NCBI GenBank assembly: GCA_930990555.1
Contig: CAKNPW010000003.1
Span: forward strand, 30,984 to 94,983
Length of the DNA: 64,000 nt
Direction: 5' to 3'
DNA from: an uncultured Clostridium sp.
GTDB taxonomy: Bacteria; Bacillota; Clostridia; TANB77; CAG-508
The number at the start of each line of letters is the position of its first letter. Within the stretch, counting starts at the first letter, position 1. Positions 18,532-26,555 of this stretch are shown one piece after another. The translations under genes were made by a program, and so were the position numbers. Below the pieces are notes generated by a model, which did no database searches, had not been told where the DNA came from, and worked only from the letters and a program-made list of their open reading frames with translations.

Positions 18532-19404
18532 TTAATGTTTCTTCATCATACTAGCAACTATACCTACATTATGTACTATTTTTCCAGCTCTACCATCAGT
18601 TCCACCATAAGTAATTAGGAATTGTGATAAAATTCCAGGTGTTTTTAAAGCCATAGTTGATGTTGCTAACGCTAAAATAATATGGGTACTAAGTAAAAAT
18701 GTTATGGATAATCTTAACAATGTAAGTTGTACTATTACAGTAAATGCAACTTTGATAAATTGTTGTATATATCCTTTAAATACTCCTCCATCTGCATTTA
18801 ATAATCCTACACAAGCAAATGGTATTCCTAATCTTAAAATTAATACTTCGATACCTCTACTTAAATTTTGGAAATATACCAAAACGTATTGAATTGCAAT
18901 AATAACATAGAAAATCATTCCCATAGAGTTTAATAAAGCATTTACCCAATCTTTTTGAGTATTGAATAAATCTGCAAGACCACTTGTATCTCCAAATGCT
19001 GAATTTGTTATAGATTGATATAATGAGTTCATTATATTTACAAAAGTTTCATATAAAAATCCAAAAGATACCATAATAATTAGTGCTTTTACAAATCCTA
19101 AAAGTACTTGAAAAGGTGAATTATCTGGATCTCCATTGCTCCATGCAAAATACGTTTCTACCATTTTTTTAACAAAAAGCATTATAAGTATAGAAATTGC
19201 GAAAATGTATATCGCATGATAGAGATTTACTATATTAAATGTGTTCCTATTTACCATATCATAGAAGTTTGTTTCAACTGCAAAAGCGTCATAGAAGAAA
19301 TTATTTAATAAAGTTGTTACAAAATTTAAGCACATTTGCACTACATAGGACATCAAATTATTTGAAAGTGAAAGTACTGAACTTGTTAGCATTGAACCTG
19401 ACAT
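18532..19404 (-). CDS. VirB6/TrbL-like polytopic channel protein
   Basis: The 290-residue product has about six to seven membrane helices (near 15-40, 60-82, 100-130, 160-185, 190-200, 215-255) with an amphipathic N-terminus. The layout fits the VirB6-like (TrbL/CD0411-like) inner-membrane core of Gram-positive type IV secretion systems. A loop with YFAWSNGDPDNSPF and a Gly-rich C-terminus (TYGGTDGRAGK) are typical of the Firmicutes versions I recall. It stands between the tail-bearing genes and the 19423-20169 gene. Confidence 0.8.
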   Translation of the reverse strand: MSGSMLTSSVLSLSNNLMSYVVQMCLNFVTTLLNNFFYDAFAVETNFYDMVNRNTFNIVNLYHAIYIFAISILIMLFVKKMVETYFAWSNGDPDNSPFQVLLGFVKALIIMVSFGFLYETFVNIMNSLYQSITNSAFGDTSGLADLFNTQKDWVNALLNSMGMIFYVIIAIQYVLVYFQNLSRGIEVLILRLGIPFACVGLLNADGGVFKGYIQQFIKVAFTVIVQLTLLRLSITFLLSTHIILALATSTMALKTPGILSQFLITYGGTDGRAGKIVHNVGIVASMMKKH

Positions 19405-19422
19405 TCATCTTCCTCCTTTGTC

Positions 19423-20169
19423 TTATTTTATAAACATTGTATCTATTAATTCTAATCCACCTTCTTCTTCCTCATCTTCTTCTGTTTCGGAGGATTTAGT
19501 TGTTTTTTCTAAAACTGTAGTTTTTTTGTTTTCTTCTTCCTTTTGTTTTATTTTAGAAACAGTTGATACACTTTTATCTAATAATTTACCAAAATTTGAA
19601 CTAACTTCTTTTCTTAAATCTTTATTTTCTCTTATTTTTAAATAAGTATCAGATGATTTTAATAAATCCTCTAATTTCTCCACACTAACTACTTTTCCTA
19701 CCTTACTTTGCACATTTTTAAAAGATTGATTTATATCAGTAAAATTTTCATTTTTTATTGCTTTTTCTACTCTATCTGTAAATTCATTTTTTATATGTCT
19801 TTCTTGTAATAAATCATAAATAAGCATAATCATAATACCAGGTATTCCAGCAACCCCACCACAAACAGCATATCTTTTTAGTTCGGCAAAAATACTTTTT
19901 GAATCTTCAAATCCTATTTTTAATTCTTTGGATAAATCTCCAACTAATTCGTTTTCTTTTTCATTAAATAATTTTTCCTGTTCTTTATGAAGTTCTTCTA
20001 GTTCTGGTGTTTTTTCTATTTTTTTACCTTTAGCAATATTTGTAATATCATCATCATTTATTTTATCTTGTATTTCTTTGGGTAATTTTGAATAAGCTTC
20101 TTTTAAAAAATTTATTCTATTTTTTTCAGTATCTTTTATATAAGTTTGTAATTTATCATCAAAATTCAT
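19423..20169 (-). CDS. Hypothetical protein with one membrane segment and near-C-terminal acidic motif
   Basis: The 248-residue product is mostly charged helices, with one hydrophobic stretch near 103-122 (CGGVAGIPGIMIMLIYDL). Close to the end it carries SSETEEDEEEEGG, very like the terminal tails of neighbours, but followed by LELIDTMFIK. The tail is thus internal here, which may be an extension by read-through of an ancestral stop. Function unknown. It lies between the VirB2-like and VirB6-like genes. Confidence 0.7.
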   Translation of the reverse strand: MNFDDKLQTYIKDTEKNRINFLKEAYSKLPKEIQDKINDDDITNIAKGKKIEKTPELEELHKEQEKLFNEKENELVGDLSKELKIGFEDSKSIFAELKRYAVCGGVAGIPGIMIMLIYDLLQERHIKNEFTDRVEKAIKNENFTDINQSFKNVQSKVGKVVSVEKLEDLLKSSDTYLKIRENKDLRKEVSSNFGKLLDKSVSTVSKIKQKEEENKKTTVLEKTTKSSETEEDEEEEGGLELIDTMFIK

Positions 20170-20182
20170 TTTTTCTTACCTC

Positions 20183-20551
20183 CTAAGCAAAATATCTTGA
20201 TATTAAATTAATTATTGTAACTGCTAACACACCAACTACGATACAAATTAATACCCTTATGATAGATTTTTTATATCTCATAGCGTCTTGCTCTTCTCCA
20301 GTTTGTATTCTTATAACATAATAGACAATAAAGCATGCTCCTACAACAGGCAATACCCATTGCAATGTTCCTGTTACATCATTTACTAACTTATAAACTC
20401 CTTGTCCGATTTTTGAATTTCTTATTTCTCCACCATCACCTGGCTCTGGTACAACTTCTGCAAATACTTTATTATGTAAAGATATTAAAGCTAAACTTAC
20501 AATAGAAGCTATTTTACTAAATTTTTTCTTAAATGTAGTTTTCTTTTTCAA
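20183..20551 (-). CDS. VirB2/TrbC-like pilin-type protein
   Basis: A 122-residue protein with a basic N-terminus and a signal peptide ending near VFA (about residue 31). Two membrane helices (about 68-88 and 97-118) are joined by the short polar loop TGEEQDAMRYKKS. This is the usual layout of VirB2/TrbC-like subunits in Gram-positive transfer systems. It is the first gene of the operon running to 14598 and is driven by conserved promoter P3. Confidence 0.78.
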   Translation of the reverse strand: MKKKTTFKKKFSKIASIVSLALISLHNKVFAEVVPEPGDGGEIRNSKIGQGVYKLVNDVTGTLQWVLPVVGACFIVYYVIRIQTGEEQDAMRYKKSIIRVLICIVVGVLAVTIINLISRYFA

Positions 20552-20588
20552 TTTCTTTTCCCTCCCATTTTTTATTTTTTATAAAAAA

Positions 20589-20677
20589 ATTATAGAAGGA
20601 AAATTTGCTTATTTTTGTTAAAAAAATTGCAAATATATTGCATTTAATATTAAAATTTATAACTTTAAATATTTAAA
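20589..20677 (-). promoter_or_regulatory. Conserved element promoter P3 (VirB2-VirB6-PrgI operon)
   Basis: The -10 TATAAT is at 20589-20594. ATTGC repeats are at 20626-20630 and 20637-20641. The palindrome TTTAAATATTTAAA is at 20664-20677. Geometry is the same as P1 and P2. Confidence 0.7.
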
Positions 20678-20702
20678 TAGAGATTTTAAAATATATTGAT
20701 AT

Positions 20703-20747
20703 AAAAAAAGTAAAACTCCTTTCATTTAAGAGTTCTACTTTTGTTTT
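20703..20747. terminator. Bidirectional-looking terminator after virD4
   Basis: AAAGTAAAACTC pairs with GAGTTCTACTTT with one mismatch, with an A run on the left and a T run on the right. It ends the virD4 transcript on the minus strand just before promoter P3. Confidence 0.75.
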
Positions 20748-23318
20748 TTAATTAAAACTACTATTGATTAATTGTCTTTTCCAGTTTAGTTCTTTTTCTC
20801 TTCTTTTGTTTTCTTCTTCTTTTTCCTTTTCTTTTTTCATTTTTTTATCAATATCCCATAAAAGAGCTTGTGATACACTTCTTTCTGGTCTTTCATCTTC
20901 TCTAATTTGTCTAATTTTTGTATTCCATGCTGGATCTCCTAAACCTAATACTTTATTAAAATACCATTTTGATAAATCTGGAGCATAGGTCATGCAAGGA
21001 TTTATTCCAGACACCATAGTAAGCAAATATGGTCTTTGTATTCTTAATACTTCATCTGGAGTAAGTAATTCTCTTTTACTTAAATTATGTGATTTAGATT
21101 CATTTACTGCTCCACCACTAGAAGAATTGCTTTCACTCCAAGTGGAAGTTGTATATGTTCCCAATTTTTCACTAATTTTCTTTGCTGTATCAGCATTAGA
21201 AGTTTTAAGGTATGTCCAAACATGACAGTTATCTAAAATGTTTGGTGCTACTTTATCTCCGTATTTATCGTTTAATTGTGAAAATGATTGCAAGAATAAA
21301 TTAAAACGTATTCCTCTACCACCACCAACAGTTAAGAAGCCACCGAAGTTATTTATCGCACTAAAGTTACCAAACTCATCAAGTATAAAGTTTACTCTAT
21401 TATTTAATCTTCCACCTTGTGCGTCGGCAACTTCACATAGTTTTGTATAGCATTGATTAACAAATAATGAACATAGTCCATAAAATGTTGTTTTTTCATC
21501 TGGAAGTATCATATATAAAGCTGTTTTTTGGGAATTGAATTTAGTAACATCAATATCGCTTGTAGCCAACATATCTGCAATATATGGATCTGTGAAAATT
21601 GAAAGTGTTGCTAAAGCTGATGTAAAGAAAGAACCTCTTGTCTTAGAAGGTGCAATTTTTGCACTTTGGAATTGAGTAACTGCTGGGTGGTCTTGTGGCA
21701 ATTTATCTAAAAATGTATCAATTAACATTGTTTTATCAGATTGCTCAACACACATTCTTGCAATAAATTCATATACATTTCTTAAATTTTGAAGTTCTGG
21801 GTGTGGCTCTAATTCTAATAAATTTTTCCAATTTGATACTATTTCTAAAATTCCATCAGAATCATCTTCATTTAGTTCTTTAAATTTTTCTTGCAAATTT
21901 TCATAATTTTCATTAATAGATTTATTTAATTCATTATTAAAATCTTTAGCTGTAAGTAGAAAATCTAAACTTTCAGAATTAGTATTGTTTTCAATTATAT
22001 AATTTAATATCTTTTCTTTTGCATTTTTAAAATATTCATTTTTTAAATTCTTTCTTTCTTCTTTAGATAATCTATAATAGTCTTTTTTGTAATCTTCATA
22101 CTTTCTTTTTCTAAATTCTTCAATCGTATCTGCTTCTATTTCTTCCCCATATTCATTTTTCTTCTTTGATTCTGGAGAATTTAAATATTTTTGATAATCT
22201 TCACAAATTTTTTCTTTAAATAAAGTCCAGATTTTTTGGTCATTTACTCTATCTGAATTTTCCATTACAACTGCCATAATCCCACATTTTTCAACTGCTT
22301 GCTCTCCATTATACCAAATAGCTTCTTGATTACCTTTCTCACCTACTAATGATTTAACAATATCAGAACAATAAGAAACTGCTTTTGGAATATCGTTTTT
22401 ATCAATCATATCAATAACAGGTTGTAAGAAGTTATACTTAGAACTTTTTAGAGGATTTTTAAAATCTAATGTTACAACATTATATCCTAATTCTCTTAGC
22501 ATACCAGATGTATATTCAAATAATTCTCCTTTCGGATCTGATAAAATCATACTTTCACCAGCTAAGCCTGTATTTGCGATTGTTTCTAAAACTAAATTTC
22601 TTGTTTTACCTGAACGTGTTGCTCCAACGGTTAAAGAGTGCATATCATCTCCAATAAAGTAAATATCTTCTACTTTTCTAGTTTTTATAAACGGAAATTG
22701 TTTTACAAAATTTATAACAGTTCTATCCTTTTTCCCTACTGCGAGTCCACCTTTTTTGAATATTTTAGTTTCAAAATCTGGCTTTTTAGGTTCTAAATTT
22801 TCAGAAGAAAGTTTTGGAACAGGCTTTCCCTCATCAATTTCTTTCATTAATTTTTCTTCATCTTTTCTTTGAGTTTCGGACATTTTCATAAGTTTATGAA
22901 TTGTGGGATTTTCAGGATCGAATGTATTTTTATACAATTCTTTTTGATTATCTATCTGTTTCTTGGTAAGCCACCATGATGAACCAAATTGTGTTTGATT
23001 TTTTACTGGATATGGTATTTTTATATCTGGTGTTACTTCATATAATTTAGATTTATAATCATTTAGTTTAAATAGCTTAAATGCCGTAGACAAGATTAAA
23101 ATCATAAATGCAAGTAAGATAATTATAAACATTTGGATTCCATCTTGATTTTCAAATATCGTTTTAAACATATTGCCAATATTAAAATTCAATAATTTTA
23201 GCGGTGTTCTTAGAAATATTTCCATCAGACAATATGCAATTATAACTGATAAAACAGAAGCAAGTATAGTAGAAATAATAATCATTGTAAGTTTAGTTCT
23301 AAATTTTTTGTTTCCCAT
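20748..23318 (-). CDS. virD4: VirD4/TraG-type coupling ATPase
   Basis: The coupling protein recruits the relaxase-DNA complex, and any protein substrates, to the secretion channel. The start at 23318 has AAGGAGG at good spacing; an upstream in-frame ATG at 23354 lacks one. The product is 856 residues. Two N-terminal membrane helices (about 7-35 and 62-85) are followed by Walker A GATRSGKT near 235 and Walker B NFILDEFGNF near 650. A charged helical insertion of roughly 120 residues (about 390-510) sits where the all-alpha domain is expected. That domain binds substrates in other VirD4 proteins, so it is the candidate reader of the acidic tails found in this element. Confidence 0.93.
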   Translation of the reverse strand: MGNKKFRTKLTMIIISTILASVLSVIIAYCLMEIFLRTPLKLLNFNIGNMFKTIFENQDGIQMFIIILLAFMILILSTAFKLFKLNDYKSKLYEVTPDIKIPYPVKNQTQFGSSWWLTKKQIDNQKELYKNTFDPENPTIHKLMKMSETQRKDEEKLMKEIDEGKPVPKLSSENLEPKKPDFETKIFKKGGLAVGKKDRTVINFVKQFPFIKTRKVEDIYFIGDDMHSLTVGATRSGKTRNLVLETIANTGLAGESMILSDPKGELFEYTSGMLRELGYNVVTLDFKNPLKSSKYNFLQPVIDMIDKNDIPKAVSYCSDIVKSLVGEKGNQEAIWYNGEQAVEKCGIMAVVMENSDRVNDQKIWTLFKEKICEDYQKYLNSPESKKKNEYGEEIEADTIEEFRKRKYEDYKKDYYRLSKEERKNLKNEYFKNAKEKILNYIIENNTNSESLDFLLTAKDFNNELNKSINENYENLQEKFKELNEDDSDGILEIVSNWKNLLELEPHPELQNLRNVYEFIARMCVEQSDKTMLIDTFLDKLPQDHPAVTQFQSAKIAPSKTRGSFFTSALATLSIFTDPYIADMLATSDIDVTKFNSQKTALYMILPDEKTTFYGLCSLFVNQCYTKLCEVADAQGGRLNNRVNFILDEFGNFSAINNFGGFLTVGGGRGIRFNLFLQSFSQLNDKYGDKVAPNILDNCHVWTYLKTSNADTAKKISEKLGTYTTSTWSESNSSSGGAVNESKSHNLSKRELLTPDEVLRIQRPYLLTMVSGINPCMTYAPDLSKWYFNKVLGLGDPAWNTKIRQIREDERPERSVSQALLWDIDKKMKKEKEKEEENKRREKELNWKRQLINSSFN

Positions 23319-23342
23319 TTTCTCTTTTCCTCCTTGACATAA

Positions 23343-23431
23343 ATGGTAAAACAAAAAATAAGTACTTTTTTACGAAAAAATTGCAAAAATATTGCAATTT
23401 TCATTAAAATATATACCTTTAAATATTTAAA
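23343..23431 (-). promoter_or_regulatory. Conserved element promoter P4 (virD4)
   Basis: ATTGC repeats at 23380-23384 and 23391-23395 and TTTAAATATTTAAA at 23418-23431 keep the P1-P3 spacing. The expected -10 position (23343-23348) reads TACCAT, a poor -10, so this copy may be weak or strictly activator-dependent. Confidence 0.6.
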
Positions 23432-23448
23432 AGAAAATTTGAATTACA

Positions 23449-23490
23449 AAAAAATAAAGCCATTAAAATAGCTTAACTACTATTTTAATG
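23449..23490 (-). terminator. Terminator of the type III toxin gene
   Basis: CATTAAAATAG (23461-23471) pairs perfectly with CTATTTTAATG (23480-23490), followed on the minus strand by a seven-T run. It separates the toxin gene from promoter P4 of virD4. Confidence 0.85.
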
Positions 23491-23529
23491 ACTTATCTAT
23501 ATAAAAAGGGAATATTTAGAATAATAACT

Positions 23530-24297
23530 TTAAACTTCATCTTCATTTGATTCTTCGTCAGAGTTTTCTTCTACATTAAACAATTCGTCTGTTTTTAATA
23601 TTATGTCTGTTTTTATTTTAGTAATATCATCACTAGAATTTAAAATATTAGTATATTCTGATAATATATTGGAATCTTTTATGTATTGTAGGTATAAAGA
23701 TATATCTTCTTTATTAATTGCATTACTAATAATGTTTTTAAATTCATCTATAAATGTAAGTTTTTTATTGTTAAATATATCTTCAATTTCAAGTTGTTTT
23801 AAAATTTCATCTTTCATAATTCCTTTCAATTTTAATACATCTGGAAATACCATACTTTTAATACCTTTGTTTACTAAAGATAATACTGTATTAGCTTTTA
23901 GGTTTATCTCTTTTTTTGTTTTATCATCTATTGAAACTAAAGCATTTTTTCTAAGAAAAGTATCAATAATATATTTATCAATTACAGGAAACATGTTTTG
24001 TATTAAAAATACATTTTCTTTTCCAGAAATTTTACCAAAAACGATAGTATCAACTTTTGGCTTTTTTATTCCTTTATTCTTTTGTTTTTGTATTTTATGA
24101 TTATATATTTTTTTATATTTTTCAACTCTACTAGAAATAGGAACAAACCAAAAGATTCTATTATTATTACTATCTTTGAAACAATAATAAGCTGGTCTTT
24201 TTGTTCCACTTTCTTTATTTTGTAACAATTCTTTATCTTGTACTCTATCAAAATATAAATCTGAAATGAAATAAAAATATCCTTGTTGTATATTCAT
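23530..24297 (-). CDS. Type III toxin-antitoxin endoribonuclease, CptN/TenpN-like, with C-terminal extension
   Basis: Type III toxins are RNases held inactive by repeated RNA. Residues 1-170 match the CptN/TenpN group of the ToxN/AbiQ superfamily as I recall it: GYFYFISDLYF, KRPAYYCF, WFVPISSRVEKY (likely active-site region), DTIVFGKI, VFLIQNMFPV and a late FPDV. Upstream lie a promoter, tandem RNA repeats and a terminator, the family's standard arrangement. The product is 255 residues, against roughly 150-170 for known members. The extra 80 residues are helical and end in the acidic tail EESNEDEV shared with other element proteins. AGGAGG precedes the ATG. Confidence 0.82.
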   Translation of the reverse strand: MNIQQGYFYFISDLYFDRVQDKELLQNKESGTKRPAYYCFKDSNNNRIFWFVPISSRVEKYKKIYNHKIQKQKNKGIKKPKVDTIVFGKISGKENVFLIQNMFPVIDKYIIDTFLRKNALVSIDDKTKKEINLKANTVLSLVNKGIKSMVFPDVLKLKGIMKDEILKQLEIEDIFNNKKLTFIDEFKNIISNAINKEDISLYLQYIKDSNILSEYTNILNSSDDITKIKTDIILKTDELFNVEENSDEESNEDEV

Positions 24298-24310
24298 TAT
24301 TTCCTCCTAA

Positions 24311-24347
24311 ATTAATTAAGGAGATTCTGGTCTAAAAAGAATCTCCT
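24311..24347 (-). terminator. Attenuating terminator between antitoxin RNA and toxin gene
   Basis: AGGAGATTCT (24319-24328) pairs with AGAATCTCCT (24338-24347). On the minus strand it is followed by a broken T-rich run (TTAATTAATTT), so read-through into the toxin gene is expected. This is the usual dosage device of type III systems. Confidence 0.75.
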
Positions 24348-24352
24348 AAAAA

Positions 24353-24462
24353 ACTATTTATTCACTAGCCCATTTATCAGTCGCAAGCATAGGTTGCGAC
24401 ATACCATTTATTCACTAGCCCATTTATTAGTCGCAAGCATAGGTTGCGACAGACCATTTATT
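24353..24462 (-). ncRNA. Type III antitoxin RNA, 2.2 tandem repeats of 50 nt
   Basis: Two nearly identical 50-nt units (24413-24462 and 24363-24412; about 3 differences) are followed by a 10-nt partial unit (24353-24362). Each contains the stem GTCGCAA/TTGCGAC around CCTATGC, then GGGCTAG-containing 3' sequence. The stems are G+C-rich against a very AT-rich background. Predicted transcription from the promoter at 24472-24500 starts almost exactly at the first repeat. Known CptI-type antitoxins also have about two repeats of 40-50 nt. Each unit is expected to fold as a pseudoknot and bind one toxin molecule; processed ends cannot be seen here. Confidence 0.82.
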
Positions 24463-24471
24463 ACTATATTT

Positions 24472-24500
24472 AATATAGCACAAATCCATTTAAAAATCAA
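24472..24500 (-). promoter_or_regulatory. Promoter of the type III toxin-antitoxin locus
   Basis: -35 TTGATT (24495-24500) and -10 TATATT (24472-24477) are separated by exactly 17 bases on the minus strand. This consensus-like sigma-A promoter differs from the activator-type promoters of the transfer operons, so the locus is probably constitutive. Confidence 0.75.
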
Positions 24501-24560
24501 TAGATTTACTATTATTTTATGCAATTTTTTTAAAATTAGTCATTAAAATATTTTAAATAT

Positions 24561-24833
24561 TTAGAGGTCATTTTCATCTTCATTTTCTAATTCATTTTTT
24601 AAATCTTCAAATACTTCATCTGAATTTCTATATAAATCATCAACTGATGTTTCAAGCCATCTAATACAATAATCTGGAGTATAACTTTCATTAAATTGAG
24701 CATTTAACTGTTCTCGAATTTGACTAGGAATAGAGTTCCATGTATTTTTTAAGGTTTCAATTTGTATTCGCATTTTTTCATAAGTATCTTCTAACTTATT
24801 TTTCATTTTTTCATCTAAATTAATATTACTCAT
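24561..24833 (-). CDS. Small hypothetical protein with acidic tail
   Basis: A 90-residue helical protein ending in ENEDENDL. The ATG overlaps the upstream stop (ATGA) and the AGGAGG ribosome site lies inside the acidic tail codons of the upstream gene. It is the last gene of the sortase-containing operon (24561-27175). No family recognised. Confidence 0.65.
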   Translation of the reverse strand: MSNINLDEKMKNKLEDTYEKMRIQIETLKNTWNSIPSQIREQLNAQFNESYTPDYCIRWLETSVDDLYRNSDEVFEDLKNELENEDENDL

Positions 24834-25312
24834 ATTTCATCTTCCTCCTCATTATCTTTTGAATCACTTTTTTGTAAATCAAAAAAATAATTAAATTTTG
24901 CATTTGCAACTTCTTCATTTGATAGAGTTTCTTTTCCAATTACTTTTTCTTCTTTATTTAAAGAATCTGTTAAATATTTAAAAGTATGTTTTGCTTCGAT
25001 ATTACTTAAAGAAATTACTTTTTTATTATTTAAATCACATAAAAATCCATCTACTTTATTTAAAGTATTTCCAATAAAAGTTGTCTTGAAAAAATATTCT
25101 TGCAATTTATTTATTAATGCTATTTGATATATTTTGAAAGTTTTTGTTTCCTGCAAAATATTTATATCATTTAATTGTTCTTTCAACTCTTCTTTTAATT
25201 CCAAACTTAAATTATGTTTTTTAAAGAAATTATCAATAACAAATTCCTCTTTGTTTTTTAATGAATTAACAAAAGATTTAGCAACAATCATATTTTCTTT
25301 AATACTATCCAT
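24830..25312 (-). CDS. Hypothetical protein with acidic tail
   Basis: A 160-residue soluble, mostly helical protein of unknown function ending in NEEEDEI. The GAG GAG GAA GAT GAA codons of the tail double as the ribosome site of the next gene. It sits in the sortase operon, 21 bases after the 25334-26098 gene. Confidence 0.7.
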   Translation of the reverse strand: MDSIKENMIVAKSFVNSLKNKEEFVIDNFFKKHNLSLELKEELKEQLNDINILQETKTFKIYQIALINKLQEYFFKTTFIGNTLNKVDGFLCDLNNKKVISLSNIEAKHTFKYLTDSLNKEEKVIGKETLSNEEVANAKFNYFFDLQKSDSKDNEEEDEI

Positions 25313-25333
25313 ATATAGAAATACCTTCTTAAT

Positions 25334-26098
25334 TTACATTTGTAACTGGTCTATGTAATTCATTAAACTTCTCATCTTCAATTTTCCTTCTTCTGTTACC
25401 AAACCTGTAGTAATTTGTTTTGCTTCTTCATAATCTCTTATATCTTTAATTGCATTTGTATAAGTTTCTTGTACTTCTTTATTTGATGGATCTCCATTTC
25501 TTAAAGTGTTAAATAGATTAGTAAAATAATTTAAAAGCTCTCCTTTTTGCATTTTAGCAAGTTTTGAATCTATTTTTTTATTTTCTTCTTTTTCAAATAA
25601 TAAGTTTACTAAATCCTCTTCACTATTACTTGTTTTATCTTTTTCAATTTCTATATTTTCATTTTCCTGTACTTTTTTCTTTCTTCTTGCTTTTTTAGGT
25701 TTTTCTTCTATTATTGTTTCTTCTTTTAATTGTTGTTCTTTAATAGTTTCCAAATTGCTAATTTCATTTAGTAATTTTTGAATTTGTTCTTCTTGTTGTT
25801 TTATTACTTCATCTTTTTCGTTTATCTGTTTTTTAAAATTTGTATATTCAGTTTGATAATTTAAATTATTATCTTTAATTCTTGCTAAAAGTCCTTCTCT
25901 TTCATTTTTAATATATTTGTATATGTAATTTAACTTATCTGAATTTGCATTGGTAGTATTTGTATCTTCATTTAAACTATTTTCATATTCTTCTTCATCT
26001 TCTTCATAAAACTCATTTAATTCATTTCTTTGTTTTAAAACTTTAACTATTAAAATTATATTTATAATTACTGATAAAATTAATAAAATTTTAACCAT
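25334..26098 (-). CDS. Membrane-anchored coiled-coil protein
   Basis: The 254-residue product has an N-terminal membrane helix (about 2-20), an acidic stretch, a long coiled coil (about 60-125) and a basic KKARRKKK cluster near 138. A helical C-terminal domain follows (LAKMQKGELLNYFTNLF to the end). It lacks the acidic tail. The overall form suggests a structural or tethering protein of the transfer complex. That role is inference and no family is recognised. It overlaps the upstream gene by eight bases. Confidence 0.65.
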   Translation of the reverse strand: MVKILLILSVIINIILIVKVLKQRNELNEFYEEDEEEYENSLNEDTNTTNANSDKLNYIYKYIKNEREGLLARIKDNNLNYQTEYTNFKKQINEKDEVIKQQEEQIQKLLNEISNLETIKEQQLKEETIIEEKPKKARRKKKVQENENIEIEKDKTSNSEEDLVNLLFEKEENKKIDSKLAKMQKGELLNYFTNLFNTLRNGDPSNKEVQETYTNAIKDIRDYEEAKQITTGLVTEEGKLKMRSLMNYIDQLQM

Positions 26099-26555
26099 TT
26101 ATATTTACTCCTCTCTTCATATTTATAACATTTATGAAAAATTTATTATCTAATTTTTCTCTTAAATATTGAGTTAATTTAACACCTTTAATTATAAATT
26201 CTGTAGAAGTACAAAATTTATCTACATTAATCTTTTCGTATTTATCATTTAAATTATTAAAATAATATATTGTATCTTCTATTTTCCCAATATATAATCT
26301 TTCTTCTTTATCTTGAAAAAAAACATCTCCTTTATTATCAATTATTACTTTTTCTGGATTCACATTAAAAAATTTATTGTCTACACAAATACATAAATCT
26401 TTCCATAAATTTTTATATGTAAATGTATCTAATAAGTTAATTTCATTCTTAGAAAGATATTCTTTTCCTTCTAAAGCTTCTTTTTCTTCTTCTTTATTTT
26501 CAAAATTTTCTAAGAGTTTTTGAAATATATCTTTCAATTTTTCCTTTAAATTCAT
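26091..26555 (-). CDS. Hypothetical protein
   Basis: A 154-residue protein with a Lys/Glu-rich helical N-terminus (1-35) and a predicted beta-rich remainder (VIIDNKGDVFFQD, RLYIGKIEDTIYYF). No domain recognised. It overlaps the sortase stop (ATGA) and the next gene, so it is tightly coupled in the sortase operon. Confidence 0.6.
   Translation of the reverse strand: MNLKEKLKDIFQKLLENFENKEEEKEALEGKEYLSKNEINLLDTFTYKNLWKDLCICVDNKFFNVNPEKVIIDNKGDVFFQDKEERLYIGKIEDTIYYFNNLNDKYEKINVDKFCTSTEFIIKGVKLTQYLREKLDNKFFINVINMKRGVNING

Noticed and set aside
23603..24100. 165-codon plus-strand frame
   Set aside because: It lies antisense to the well-supported type III toxin gene and has no ribosome site; its Phe/Ile/Ser-rich product is typical of shadow translation.
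24353..24462. CRISPR array
   Set aside because: The repeats are contiguous 50-nt units without variable spacers, only 2.2 copies exist, and no cas genes are near. The type III antitoxin reading explains promoter, terminator and toxin gene together.
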